Shown here in pieces: positions 54,120-64,000 of a stretch of 64,000 nucleotides of DNA. The stretch covers positions 124,001-188,000 of the forward strand of contig NZ_BCRO01000031.1 of NCBI RefSeq assembly GCF_001552635.1. The letters run 5' to 3'. Position numbers and translations under genes: made by a program. Each line of letters begins with the position of its first letter. Positions within the stretch are counted from its first letter, which is position 1. This DNA is from Actinomadura hibisca NBRC 15177 (GTDB lineage Bacteria > Actinomycetota > Actinomycetes > Streptosporangiales > Streptosporangiaceae). The notes beneath the pieces were generated by a model. The model was not told the DNA's origin. It was given only the letters and a program-made list of their open reading frames with translations, and made no database searches.

Positions 54120-55049
54120 CTACGACCGCCCGGCCGGGGCGTCCGCAGCGGTGTGCAGGAAGGCCGCGAACTCCCGGGCGAGCGCGGTTGGCCGCCGACG
54201 TTGCACGATGCAGATCTCGCGCGCGGGAGCGGTCCCGCGCAACCCGTGGACCGAGATCCCGGAGCGGTCGGCACTACCGATCATGCTCTCGGGCACGAGC
54301 GCGACCCCCAACCCGGCACCGACCAGCGCCAGAATGACGTGGTAGTCGGCGGACTCGTAGGCGACACGGGGCTCGATGCCCACATGCCGAGCGAGGGTTT
54401 CCAGGCAGACCCTGTTCGGAATGCCCGGCGCACCGGAGATCCACGTCTCGTCCGCGAGCCGGTCGAGACCGATGCCCCCGGACGGGGCGTCCTGGGCAAG
54501 CGGGTGCCCGGCCGGGAGCACCAGCCGGAGCGGATCGTCGAGCAGTGGCCGCCGGTCGAGCCCGGGGTGCGGTGTCGACGTCATGCCGGGGTAGCGATGG
54601 GTGATCAGCACGTCGAGATCGCCCGACATCACCAGCCCGTAGCCGTTGGGCGGCTCGATGTCGACGAGCGACAGTTCGGCCCGGGGATACCGGCGTCGGA
54701 GGGCGGCCAGCGCAGTCGGCACCAGCACCTGCGCCGCGGTGGCGAAGGAGCCCACCGCCAGACGCAGCGGCTGCGCTCCCATTGCGGCCTCGACGGCGGC
54801 GCGCGCCTGCCGGAGTTCTCCGATCACACGCTCCGCGTGCTCGACCAGGACGGCGCCGACCGGTGTCAGGGCGACGCCGTTCGGGCGGCGTTCGAGCAGG
54901 CGGGCGCCGAGTTCCGCCTCCAGCTTGGAGATCTGCTGGGACAGCGCCGACGGGGTGAAGGAGAGGGTGCGCGCCGCCTCGGCGATGGAACCGGCGTGCG
55001 CCACCTCCATGAGGACCCGTAACCGGTTGACGTCCAGCTCTCCCACCAT
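54120..55049 (-). CDS. LysR-family transcriptional regulator
   Basis: Encodes 309 aa. HTH: LRVLMEVAHAGSIAEAARTL SFTPSALSQQISKLEAELGA. Effector domain: LRLAVGSFATAAQVLVPTAL. It is divergent from the serine/threonine dehydratase gene with a TAAGC-N13-GCTTA box between them, so it likely controls that gene. It converges with the oxylipin-like operon, 6 bp from its last stop. Confidence 0.9.
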   Translation of the reverse strand: MVGELDVNRLRVLMEVAHAGSIAEAARTLSFTPSALSQQISKLEAELGARLLERRPNGVALTPVGAVLVEHAERVIGELRQARAAVEAAMGAQPLRLAVGSFATAAQVLVPTALAALRRRYPRAELSLVDIEPPNGYGLVMSGDLDVLITHRYPGMTSTPHPGLDRRPLLDDPLRLVLPAGHPLAQDAPSGGIGLDRLADETWISGAPGIPNRVCLETLARHVGIEPRVAYESADYHVILALVGAGLGVALVPESMIGSADRSGISVHGLRGTAPAREICIVQRRRPTALAREFAAFLHTAADAPAGRS

Positions 55050-55059
55050 ACGCCCATCG

Positions 55060-55082
55060 TAAGCACTGCTAATGGTGGCTTA
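55060..55082. promoter_or_regulatory. TAAGC-N13-GCTTA dyad, candidate LysR site
   Basis: A perfect 5-bp dyad with a 13-base spacer between the LysR and dehydratase genes, 38 bases upstream of the dehydratase ATG. Typical placement for a LysR recognition site. Confidence 0.6.
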
Positions 55083-55120
55083 CCGATCGTTGCTGGCGCT
55101 AAAGCCAAGGCCTCTGGAAC

Positions 55121-56044
55121 ATGGACGGCGTGCAGACCCAGACCCCCGCGCTTTCGGCCGCCGACGTCCAGACGGCCGCCGCCAGAATCCGTCCCTACGC
55201 CCGTCGCACCCCGCTGCTCGATCTGGAGATCGACGACCGGCGCGTCCTGCTCAAGCTGGAGCACCTCCAGCGCAGCGGCTCGTTCAAACTGCGGGGCGCG
55301 CTCAACGCGATGCTCTGCGGATCGCCGGACGACCATGTCGTGACCGCGTCCGGCGGCAACCACGGCCTGGCGGTCGCGACGGCCGCCTCCCTGCTCGGCG
55401 TCTCGGCGACGGTCTACGTGCCCGAGACGGTTCCGGCGGCGAAGGCCCGCCGCATCGAAGCTGCGGGCGCACGCCTCATCCGGCACGGCGCCACCTTCGC
55501 CGAGGCAGCTGCGGCGGCGTCGGACGCCGCGACACGACCGGGACACCGGTTCCTTCACCCTTACGACGCCCCGGCCGTCGTCGCGGGACAGGGCACCGTG
55601 GCAGCCGAGATCGTGGCCGACGCACCCGGGGTGGACACGATCGCCGTGGCCGTCGGCGGTGGCGGTCTGGCAGCAGGTGTCGCGCTCGCGAGCGGCGGAC
55701 GCCACGTCGTCGCCGCCGAGCCGGAGCACTGCCGCTGCCTGCACGACGCGTTCGCCGCAGGGAAGCCGGTGGACTCCGCCGTAGACTCCGTCGCCGCCTC
55801 CGCGACAGGGGCGAGCAGGGTCGGCGCGGTCCCTTTCAGCGTCCTGACCACGCACGACGTGTCGTCCGTGCTGGTGGACGAGAAAGAGATCTTGGAGGCA
55901 CGCGACCGGCTGTGGGAGGAGTGCCGGATCGCGGTCGAACCGGCCGCGGCGATCCCGTTCGCGGCGTGGCTGGCAGGTCGGGTCCCGGGAGACCTGCCAT
56001 GCCTGGTCCTGTGCGGAGCGAACGCCGACTGGACCGCCGAGTGA
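55121..56044 (+). CDS. PLP-dependent serine/threonine dehydratase-like enzyme
   Basis: Encodes 307 aa of the fold-type II PLP family. The Schiff-base Lys is Lys56 in RSGSFKLRGA, the substrate loop is TASGGNHGLAVA, and the phosphate-binding glycine loop is AVGGGGLAAG. The cofactor pocket ends near LCGANADW. Without an ACT domain it resembles catabolic threonine/serine ammonia-lyase or racemase-type proteins. It would make a 2-oxo acid and ammonia. No ribosome-binding site precedes the ATG. LysR-controlled (inference). Confidence 0.9.
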   Translation: MDGVQTQTPALSAADVQTAAARIRPYARRTPLLDLEIDDRRVLLKLEHLQRSGSFKLRGALNAMLCGSPDDHVVTASGGNHGLAVATAASLLGVSATVYVPETVPAAKARRIEAAGARLIRHGATFAEAAAAASDAATRPGHRFLHPYDAPAVVAGQGTVAAEIVADAPGVDTIAVAVGGGGLAAGVALASGGRHVVAAEPEHCRCLHDAFAAGKPVDSAVDSVAASATGASRVGAVPFSVLTTHDVSSVLVDEKEILEARDRLWEECRIAVEPAAAIPFAAWLAGRVPGDLPCLVLCGANADWTAE

Positions 56045-56159
56045 GGGACGACGCCACGCCGATCGAGTGGAAGGGGAACTAGGTCAGCTTCCGGCGAGCC
56101 ACCACCGCGTGCACGCGCGAAGTGCATCTGGCTCCGATCATGGCGGCAGGGCGCCCTGG

Positions 56160-56444
56160 CTAAGGGGCCTCGACGTCGGAGATCCGGTACTTGTTCACCT
56201 CCGCGTCGTGGATCTGAGCCGTCTGCTCGGGCTCTGGTCCCGTGCCACGGAAGTGTGCGAGTGCCTCGTCTGTCTCCCACCGTTCGTACACGTTGATCCG
56301 GTCCGGCTCGATCGGGTCGGGTGACAGAGCGAAGTCAAGGCAGCCGGCGGTTGCCCGGGCCTGCTCCATGACCTTCGAGCATCCGGTCAGGTAGGCGTCG
56401 CGGTCGGCGGCGGCCACCCACAACTTCCCGGCAATGATGATCAT
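56160..56444 (-). CDS. antibiotic biosynthesis monooxygenase (ABM)-family protein
   Basis: Encodes 94 aa, the size of an ABM/DabB ferredoxin-like domain: MIIIAGKLWVAAADRDAYLT, ATAGCLDFALSPDPIEPDRI and NVYERWETDEALAHFRGTGP. Such proteins include quinol monooxygenases and many of unknown role; no cofactor site is needed. ATG 56444 follows AGGAG. It sits between the dehydratase and the beta-oxidation cluster, apparently alone. Confidence 0.9.
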   Translation of the reverse strand: MIIIAGKLWVAAADRDAYLTGCSKVMEQARATAGCLDFALSPDPIEPDRINVYERWETDEALAHFRGTGPEPEQTAQIHDAEVNKYRISDVEAP

Positions 56445-56584
56445 GATGCTCCTCGCCTGACGGTGTGTGCAGCGTGACCGCCTATCGGCATGGCCACTGG
56501 GAGGTTGGACCGCGGCGGGTCACGAGAATCATCGGTGGTATGAGCCGCCAGAGCGAAGAGACAGGCCCACGTCGGACCGCGCGC

Positions 56585-57454
56585 TCACGCGTCGGCGGTG
56601 CGAGCCAGTTCGCGCAGTACGGCGTTGTAGGGAGCGGGATGCTCCAGCGGTCCCAGGTGGGCTGCCCCCGGGACGCCGACCGTCCTGATGAGGTTCGGTA
56701 GCAGCGGGGCGTAGCGGTCGGTGCAGACTGAGGGGACGGCGCGGTCCCGCTCGCCGTAGACGGCGACGGTGGGCACCGTGAGCGAGGGGACCAGGTCGTG
56801 CTGGTCCAGGTGGGTCCAGCAGGTGATGTCGCCGATGCGGGCGGAGGACGGGCAGGCCAGCAGGATCGAGGCGGTCTCGGTGCCGATGGCCGCGGCCGTC
56901 CGGGAGCCGATCATGCCGCCGCGGAGCAGCAGCGTGGTCCCGGAGCGGAACGCGCGGTGGCGGGGCAGGCGGCGTGGCGTCAGCATGAGCCGGCGGGTCA
57001 GCTCGCGGGTGCGGGGGTTGCGCAGCAGCAGCGGCAACATCAGCGTGTCCAGGAGCGGGTCGCCCATGGTGGTGTGCAGTAGGGCGGCCGCGCGTACCCG
57101 CCGCTCGGGCCGGTGGCGGGCGGCCCAGGCGACGACGATGATGCCGCCCAGCGAGTGCCCCGCCAGGACGGCCCGCTCGCCGGACGGGACGCACTCGGCG
57201 AGGACGGCCTCCAGGTCGTCGGCGTAGGCCCGGAGGGTGTGGCCGTCCGGGCCCGCCGGGCCGCTGTCGCCGCGGCCGCGCAGGTCGTAGGTGATGACGC
57301 GGTGGTCGGCGCACAGGCCGGCCACCTGGCGTCGCCAGAACGCCCGGGTGATGCCGGTGCCGTGCACCAGGACCACGGTCGGCGCGCCGTCCGGGCCCTG
57401 GATCTCGACGTGCAGCCGGGTGCCGTCGGGGGTGGTGACGCGGTGGCCGGTCAC
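56585..57454 (-). CDS. alpha/beta hydrolase of the beta-oxidation cluster
   Basis: Encodes 289 aa from a GTG overlapping the stop of the ligase gene by four bases (GTGA). Features: VVLVHGTGITRAFWRRQVAG, YDLRGRGDSG, nucleophile elbow LAGHSLGGIIVV, acid in VYGERDRAVP and His in PGAAHLGPLEHP. A complete esterase or thioesterase-like triad. Coupled to acyl-CoA ligase and acyl-CoA dehydrogenase genes, it may hydrolyse an ester or thioester substrate of the pathway. Confidence 0.9.
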   Translation of the reverse strand: MTGHRVTTPDGTRLHVEIQGPDGAPTVVLVHGTGITRAFWRRQVAGLCADHRVITYDLRGRGDSGPAGPDGHTLRAYADDLEAVLAECVPSGERAVLAGHSLGGIIVVAWAARHRPERRVRAAALLHTTMGDPLLDTLMLPLLLRNPRTRELTRRLMLTPRRLPRHRAFRSGTTLLLRGGMIGSRTAAAIGTETASILLACPSSARIGDITCWTHLDQHDLVPSLTVPTVAVYGERDRAVPSVCTDRYAPLLPNLIRTVGVPGAAHLGPLEHPAPYNAVLRELARTADA

Positions 57455-59187
57455 GAGCGGTACATCTCCTCGATCAGGTCGGCGTACTTGGCGGCGATCG
57501 GTCCGCGGCGCGGCTTCAGCGTAGGGGTCAGCTCGTCGCCCGGCAGCCAGGCGCCGTCCAGCACCCGGTACTTCCTGATCTGCTCGACCCGTGACAGGCG
57601 GGCGTTGCCGCGGGCGACCGCGGCCGCGATCTCGGCGACGGCCTCGGGGTCGTCGGCGGTGCGGCCCGCCTCGGGGTCCAGCGCGATCAGCGCGACGTTG
57701 TAGGGGCGGCCGTCGCCGACGCACACCACGTGGGCGATGAGCGGGCTCTGCGCGTGCACGGCCAGTTCGATGTTGGCGGGCGACATGTTCTTGCCCCCGG
57801 CGTTGATGATGATCTCCTTCTTGCGGCCGATCAGGGTGTGGTAGCCGTCGGCGTCGATGGTGGCCAGGTCGCCGGAGTGCAGCCAGCCGTCCTCGTCGAG
57901 GGCCTCGGCGGTCCGCGCGGGGTCGCCGCGGTAGCCGCGCATCAGGCCGGGGCTGCGGATCAGCAGCTCGCCGTCGCCGGTGAGCCGGGTCTCCACGCCG
58001 GGCATCACGCGGCCGACGGTGCCGGGGCGGTTGTCGCCGAGGCGGTTCAGCACGCCGACCGGGCTCGCCTCGGTCAGCGACCACGCCTCGCGGATCGGGA
58101 CGCCGAGCGACAGCACGAACTCCAGCGCCGCCAGGGAGATCGGCGCGGCGCCGGTGAAGGCGATCAGTGCCCGGTCCATGCCGATCCGCCGCCGGATGCC
58201 GGACAGCACCAGGCGGTCGGCGAGCCGGTGCCGGGCCCGCAGGGACGGCGACAACCGCTCGCCGGACGCTTCGGCGCGGGCCGCGGCCAGGCCGAGGCGC
58301 AGCGCCTGGCGGCCGACGCGGGCGCGCGGACCGGACTCGGCGGCGACGGCCCGCTCGACCCCGGCCTTGATCTTGTACCAGAGGGCCGGGACGCCGAGGA
58401 AGACGGTCGGGCCGACCTGCGGGAGCACGGCCGCGACAGTCCTCAGGTCGGCGACCGTGGTCACCTCGACGCCGCCGGCGAGCGGGGCGTAGTGCGCGAA
58501 CCAGCGGTTGGCCAGGTGCGCGTCCGGCAGGTAGGAGAGCGCGCGGCCGCCGTTCAGGGCCGCGCCGAGCTCGGGCACCTCCAGCGCCGACGCCAGGCTG
58601 AACAGCGTCGCCCCGTGCGTGATCTCCACGCCCTTGGGCGGGCCGGTGGTGCCGGAGGTGTAGATCAGGGTGAGCAGGTCGTCGGGGCGGACGGCCCGCC
58701 AGGCGGCGTCGAAGTCGAAGCCGGGGTCGGCCCCGGCCTCCAGGTCGGCGAGGTCCTCCACCAGGACGACGCGCTCGACCGCCGTGCCCTCGGCCGCCTC
58801 CCGGACCCGGCCCAGGAACTGCTCCTCGCACACCACGACCCGGTTCCCGGCGTTGCCGAACAGGTGCGCGATCTGCTCGGCGGCGCTGGTGTTGTACACC
58901 GAGAACGGGACCGCGCCCAGATGGAACGCGGCGGTGTCGATCAGGTGGAACTCCGGCCGGTTGGTCAGCATGAGCCCGACGGTGTCGCCGCGCCGGACGC
59001 CGAGCGCGTGCAGCCCGGCGGCGATCCGCCGGACCCGGTCGCCGTACTGCCGCCAGGTCAGCTCCGTGCGGCCGTCGGACGAGCGCAGCGCCACCCGGTC
59101 CGGCAGCGCGGCGACGGTGTCCTGGAACAGCTCGCACAGTCCGGCGGCGGACCGGACACGATCGGCGGTGAGGCGGAACCGCGCCAT
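57451..59187 (-). CDS. long-chain fatty-acid-CoA ligase (AMP-forming)
   Basis: Encodes 578 aa. ANL-superfamily motifs are intact: A3 YTSGTTGPPKG, A5 region REAWSLTEASP, A7 LHSGDLATID, A8 GRKKEIIINAGGKNMSP, and a late Lys in LTPTLKPRRG. It activates a free fatty acid to acyl-CoA via an acyl-adenylate. ATG 59187 has GGAAAGAG. Second gene of a three-gene transcript after the dehydrogenase (32 bp). Confidence 0.94.
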   Translation of the reverse strand: MARFRLTADRVRSAAGLCELFQDTVAALPDRVALRSSDGRTELTWRQYGDRVRRIAAGLHALGVRRGDTVGLMLTNRPEFHLIDTAAFHLGAVPFSVYNTSAAEQIAHLFGNAGNRVVVCEEQFLGRVREAAEGTAVERVVLVEDLADLEAGADPGFDFDAAWRAVRPDDLLTLIYTSGTTGPPKGVEITHGATLFSLASALEVPELGAALNGGRALSYLPDAHLANRWFAHYAPLAGGVEVTTVADLRTVAAVLPQVGPTVFLGVPALWYKIKAGVERAVAAESGPRARVGRQALRLGLAAARAEASGERLSPSLRARHRLADRLVLSGIRRRIGMDRALIAFTGAAPISLAALEFVLSLGVPIREAWSLTEASPVGVLNRLGDNRPGTVGRVMPGVETRLTGDGELLIRSPGLMRGYRGDPARTAEALDEDGWLHSGDLATIDADGYHTLIGRKKEIIINAGGKNMSPANIELAVHAQSPLIAHVVCVGDGRPYNVALIALDPEAGRTADDPEAVAEIAAAVARGNARLSRVEQIRKYRVLDGAWLPGDELTPTLKPRRGPIAAKYADLIEEMYRS

Positions 59188-59219
59188 GTTCTCTTTCCGT
59201 CCCTGTCCGGACGAGCCGC

Positions 59220-60362
59220 TCACAACGACCGCCCGATGATCTCCTTCATGATTTCGTTCGTGCCGCCGTAGACCTTCTGCACGCGGGCGTCGGCCCACAG
59301 GCGCGCGATCGGGTACTCGGCCATGTAGCCGTAGCCGCCGAACAGCTGCGCGCACTTGTCCACGACGACGCACTGCTGCTCGGTGAGCCACCACTTGGCC
59401 TTGGCGGCGCCGACGATGTCCAGGCGGCCCGCCATCGCCCGGACGATGCAGTCGTCGGCGAAGGCGCGCGCGACGGTGACGATCGTGGCGACCTCGGCCA
59501 GCTCGAACCGGGTGTTCTGGAAGGCGGTCAGCGGGCGGCCGAAGGCTTCGCGCTCCTTGGCGTAGGCGAGCGTCAGCTCCAGCGCCTTCTCCATCTGGGC
59601 GACGGCGCCGACCGCCAGGACCAGGCGCTCCTGCGGGAGCTGCTCCATGAGCTGGACGAACCCCTGCCCCTCGGCGGCGCCGAGCAGGTGACCGGCGGGC
59701 ACCCGCACGTCCTGGAAGAACAGCTCGCAGGTGTCCTGGCCGTGCTGGCCGACCTTCTCCAGGTTGCGGCCGCGGGCGAAGCCGGGCCGGTCGGTCTCGA
59801 CCAGGAACAGCGAGATGCCCTTGGCCTGCCCGTCCGGGTCGGTCTTGGCGACGACGACGACCAGGTCGCACAGCAGCCCGTTGGTGATGAACGTCTTGGC
59901 ACCGTTGATGACGTACTCGTCGCCGTCGCGGATCGCGGTGGTGCGCACCGACTGCAGGTCCGAGCCGGTGCCGGGCTCGGTCATCGCGATCGCGGACACG
60001 ACCTCGCCGGTCGCCATCCGCGGCAGCCAGGTCCGCTTCTGCTCCTCGGTGCCGTAGGCGTTGATGTAATGCGCGATGATCCCGCTGTGGACGGGACCGC
60101 CGAAGCTGGTCGCCAGCGCGTGCAGCTGCCCGAAGCCGATGGCGGCCTCGTGCGCCAGCGTGCCGCCGCCACCGCCGTACTCCTCGGGGATGCTGGCGCA
60201 CAGCAGGCCCAGCTTGCCCGCCTCGGTCCAGACCTCCCGGTCGACGTGCTGCTGGCGGGCGTAGCGCGGCTCGTGCGGTGCGACCTCCTTGGCGAAGAAG
60301 TCGTGCGCGAGCCGCTGCAGCGCCTCGGTCTCGTCGTCCATCCAGCGCGGACGTTCGGTCAT
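59220..60362 (-). CDS. acyl-CoA dehydrogenase (long-chain type)
   Basis: Encodes 380 aa from ATG 60362 (GGAG site). FAD motifs IAMTEPGTGSDLQSV and GAKTFITNG are present. The end YGGTNEIMKEIIGRSL and the helix LMEQLPQERLVLA match long-chain or isovaleryl-type enzymes, where the catalytic Glu is the one in LPQERL rather than in YEGT. It introduces the 2,3-double bond in acyl-CoA. First gene of the ligase-hydrolase transcript. Confidence 0.94.
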   Translation of the reverse strand: MTERPRWMDDETEALQRLAHDFFAKEVAPHEPRYARQQHVDREVWTEAGKLGLLCASIPEEYGGGGGTLAHEAAIGFGQLHALATSFGGPVHSGIIAHYINAYGTEEQKRTWLPRMATGEVVSAIAMTEPGTGSDLQSVRTTAIRDGDEYVINGAKTFITNGLLCDLVVVVAKTDPDGQAKGISLFLVETDRPGFARGRNLEKVGQHGQDTCELFFQDVRVPAGHLLGAAEGQGFVQLMEQLPQERLVLAVGAVAQMEKALELTLAYAKEREAFGRPLTAFQNTRFELAEVATIVTVARAFADDCIVRAMAGRLDIVGAAKAKWWLTEQQCVVVDKCAQLFGGYGYMAEYPIARLWADARVQKVYGGTNEIMKEIIGRSL

Positions 60363-60463
60363 GGCGGGTCTCCGGTTCCGTTGAGCGGGCACGGAACCGA
60401 TGGTGCTGACCCGGCCGGGACGGCGGCCATGACCGGGGCGCGCCCAACCCGTGACCGTGGCGC

Positions 60464-61489
60464 TCAGCCGGTGCCGCGGTAGGCGCCGGGCGGGCTGCCC
60501 GTCCAGCGCCGGAAGGCCCGCCGGAACGCGCTGGCCTCGGAGAACCCCAGCCGTGCCGCCAGCTCGTCGATGCCCTCCTCGCCCCGCACCAGGCTGGTCA
60601 CCGCGGCGTCCCGGAGGATCTCCTCGCGGATGCGGGTGACCGAGGTGCCCTCGTCGTGCAGCAGCCGGCGCAGGTGTTGCGGGCTGACCGCCAGCCGGGC
60701 GGCGATCTCGGCGGCGGTCGGCCAGGCGCCGCCGAGCCCGTGCTCCAGGATGCTGCGGACCCGGTCGGCGGTGGTGGAGCCGTAGTCGCGGACGGCGTAG
60801 AAGTCGGCCGGGGCCCGGCCGATGTAGTCGGTCAGGTCGGCCTCGCCGCGCACGACCGGCGCGTCCAGCAGCCCGCTGTCGAAGGCGAACGCGGTGCGCG
60901 GCGCGGCGAACACCGGCGGCCGGCCGTAGATCGACACATAGTCGGCGGCGTGCGGCGGCGCCGGATAGGGCAGCTCCAGCGAGCGCAGCACGATCCGGCT
61001 GCCGACCAGCCAGCCGAGCAGGCGGTGGCCGAGCGCGACGGTCCACTCGGTGACCAGGCGCTCGGGGTCGTCGAGCCCGCCGGTGTCGATCTCCAGCACG
61101 GTCAGCGACCGGCCGTACTCCACCGTCACGCGCGGCACGCCCGCCACCACCCGGCTGCCGTTCACCAGCCGCTCCAGCGCCGACCGCAGGTCGGGGGCGT
61201 GCACCAGCGTGAGGCCGAGCATCTGGAAGGTGCCGCGCGGCACCGGCGGCCCGCTGCCGAACAGCTCGTCGTCGGTCAGCCGCCACAACTCGCGGGTGAC
61301 CCGCACCATCTGCTGGGCGGTGATGCGCGCCCGCGGGTTGGCCGCGACGTCGGCGGGGATGCCCGCGTCCCGCAGCACCGGCCGCACGTCGATGCCGCGC
61401 CGCTGCCCGATGAGCAGCAGGCGGTGCGCGAAGTGGATCGGCACCGTCGGGTCCGGCCCGGCTGGGCCCGGCACGGGGCGGGGCGGCAT
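60464..61489 (-). CDS. AraC-family regulator (OruR/ArgR-like, with AraC_binding_2-type domain)
   Basis: Encodes 341 aa. The N-terminal ~190 residues form the sensor domain common in regulators of lipid genes (HFAHRLLLIGQRRGIDVRPV, PRGTFQMLGLTLVHAPDLRS). The C-terminal HTH pair ends GIDELAARLGFSEASAFRRA FRRWTGSPPGAYR. Divergent from the thiolase-FadB genes and upstream of the dehydrogenase-ligase genes, so probably the cluster regulator. Confidence 0.9.
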   Translation of the reverse strand: MPPRPVPGPAGPDPTVPIHFAHRLLLIGQRRGIDVRPVLRDAGIPADVAANPRARITAQQMVRVTRELWRLTDDELFGSGPPVPRGTFQMLGLTLVHAPDLRSALERLVNGSRVVAGVPRVTVEYGRSLTVLEIDTGGLDDPERLVTEWTVALGHRLLGWLVGSRIVLRSLELPYPAPPHAADYVSIYGRPPVFAAPRTAFAFDSGLLDAPVVRGEADLTDYIGRAPADFYAVRDYGSTTADRVRSILEHGLGGAWPTAAEIAARLAVSPQHLRRLLHDEGTSVTRIREEILRDAAVTSLVRGEEGIDELAARLGFSEASAFRRAFRRWTGSPPGAYRGTG

Positions 61490-61603
61490 GACCCGAACGT
61501 AGCAGCGCGGCGTGCGCGCTCCGGTCATCGACTCCGCGCACACCGGTCCTGCGGCGCGCGCGGGGCGGCCTCCTAGCGTGCCGGGGGAGAGCTGAGGAGC
61601 ACC

Positions 61604-62808
<1,205 letters not shown>

Positions 62809-62809
<1 letters not shown>

Positions 62810-64000
62810 TGACCGTCCGCCACGAGGAGTCCGACGGGATCGTCACGCTCACCTTCGACGCGCCCGGCCGGGAGGTCAACACGCTCGACGCGCGGTTCCG
62901 CGCGGCGTTCGCCGAGGCCGTCGGCCTCCTGGAGGCGGACCGCGAGCGGCTGCGCGGCGTCGTCCTGACCTCGGCCAAGAAGACCTTCGCCGCCGGCGCC
63001 GACCTGACCGAGGTCATCGGCATCACCCGCGACGACCTGGACCGGCTGGACTCCCTGGAGGAGTTCCGGGGCGCGCTGCGCCGCCTGGAGCGGCTCGGCC
63101 GCCCCGTCGCCGCCGCCCTGACGGGCAGCGCGCTCGGCGGCGGCCTGGAGATCGCGCTCGCCTGCCACCGCCGTTTCTGCGGCACCGATCCGGCCATCCG
63201 CCTCGGCCTGCCCGAGGCGATGCTCGGCGTGCTGCCGGGCGCGGGCGGGCTGGTGCGGACCGTCCGCCTCCTCGGCCTGCAAGAAGCGTTGCCGCTGCTG
63301 CTCCAGGGCACGGCGCTGCGGCCCGAACAGGCGCTGGCCAAGGGCATCGCGGACGAGCTGGCCGACGACCCGGTGGCCGCCGCGCGGGCCTGGATCGCGT
63401 CCGGGCCCGAGGCCGTCCAGCCGTGGGACCGGCCCGGCCACCAGATCCCCGGCGGCACGCCCGGACCGGACAACTACCAGCTGCTGGCCGTCGTCCCGGC
63501 CATGCTCCAGAAGGAGACGCACGGGGCCTTCCCCGCCCAGCGGCGCATCCAGGCGGCGGCGGTGGAATCCCTCGCGGTGGACTTCGACACCGCGCTGCGG
63601 ATCGAGCTGGAGTACTTCGTCGAGCTGCTCACCGGCCAGACCGCCAAGAACATGATCGGCACGCTCTGGTTCCAGCTCAACGCCTTGAACGGCGGCGCGT
63701 CCCGCCCGGACGTCCCGCCGTCCCCGACCCGCCGGCTCGGCGTGCTCGGCGCGGGCATGATGGGCGCGGGCATCGCCTACGTCGCCGCCCGCGCCGGGAT
63801 CGACGTGGTCCTCAAGGACGTCTCGGCCGAAGCCGCCGAACGCGGCCGCGACCGCTACCGCGCGCTGCTCGACCGCCGCGTCGAGAAGGGCCGCATGACG
63901 CCCGAGGAGCGCACCGGGATCCTGGACCGCATCCGGCCCACCGGCGACGCCGCCGACCTGGCGGGCTGCGACCTGGTCGTGGAGGCCGTCTTCGAGGACC
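62809..64000 (+). CDS. fadB: multifunctional enoyl-CoA hydratase / 3-hydroxyacyl-CoA dehydrogenase (FadB/FadJ-like), cut by window end
   Basis: 397 codons are visible without a stop. Residues ~1-190 are the crotonase domain: oxyanion TSAKKTFAAGADLTEV, first catalytic Glu in ALGGGLEIALA, second in LPEAMLGVLPGAGG. Residues ~305 onward start the NAD-binding domain: LGVLGAGMMGAGIAYVAARA. The protein normally has ~710 aa, so the 3-hydroxyacyl-CoA half is incomplete here. ATG overlaps the thiolase stop by one base. Confidence 0.94.

Overview
The window is high-GC DNA with GTG/TTG starts, short leaders and gene families typical of a filamentous actinobacterium. A Streptosporangiales/Thermomonosporaceae-type organism (Actinomadura or Nonomuraea-like) is most likely. 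The main pointers are an orphan rifampicin-resistance-type rpoB, an ECF41 sigma factor, a ydaO-type c-di-AMP riboswitch ahead of a CHAP cell-wall hydrolase, and very many small regulators. The genus is an inference.

Layout. 1-9 kb: a small secreted protein, an unrecognised protein beside a LuxR remnant, AraC regulator, sterol-desaturase-like hydroxylase, methyltransferase, a hydrolase-LuxR fusion, a DHA2 drug exporter divergent from an HxlR regulator, a GlsB-like membrane protein, and a deletion scar joining a PfkB kinase tail to an EamA transporter. 9-17 kb: divergent MarR-family genes over palindromic operators, the riboswitch and CHAP hydrolase, hemerythrin and AhpD-like proteins facing a LysR gene, LysE, DinB, a Cys-rich copper protein and ChaB. 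17-28 kb: a lipoprotein esterase, SDR, STAS, a TusA-like protein coupled to an ArsR-rhodanese fusion, methyltransferase, LysR, two-component-free efflux (MFS), secreted proteins, and a VOC/TetR pair over twin operators. 28-34 kb: an IS4-type transposase, subtilisin-like protease, lectin-like secreted protein, a protease remnant, an ECF41 sigma factor with its carboxymuconolactone-decarboxylase partner, and a Uma2-type nuclease.

34.9-41.6 kb: an rpoB without rpoC or rplJL, followed at once by a strong terminator, carrying substitutions at rifampicin-pocket positions; then an endolysin/holin-like pair and an orphan ctaD. 41.9-47.7 kb: flavin amine oxidase, VOC protein, a second ECF sigma factor with a SnoaL-like tail, an atypical SDR, and a hydrolase-MerR operon.

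47.7-54.1 kb holds the most unusual part: a fatty-acid desaturase divergent from a tight operon of cytochrome P450, an animal-cyclooxygenase-like heme protein, a lipase fused to an acetoacetate-decarboxylase-like domain, and a small unknown protein. This set suggests release, dioxygenation and rearrangement of unsaturated fatty acids, i.e. a bacterial oxylipin pathway (inference). 54-64 kb: LysR with a PLP serine/threonine dehydratase, an ABM monooxygenase, then a beta-oxidation cluster (hydrolase, acyl-CoA ligase, acyl-CoA dehydrogenase, AraC regulator, thiolase, and a FadB-like multifunctional enzyme cut by the window end).

No tRNA, rRNA or CRISPR array was seen.
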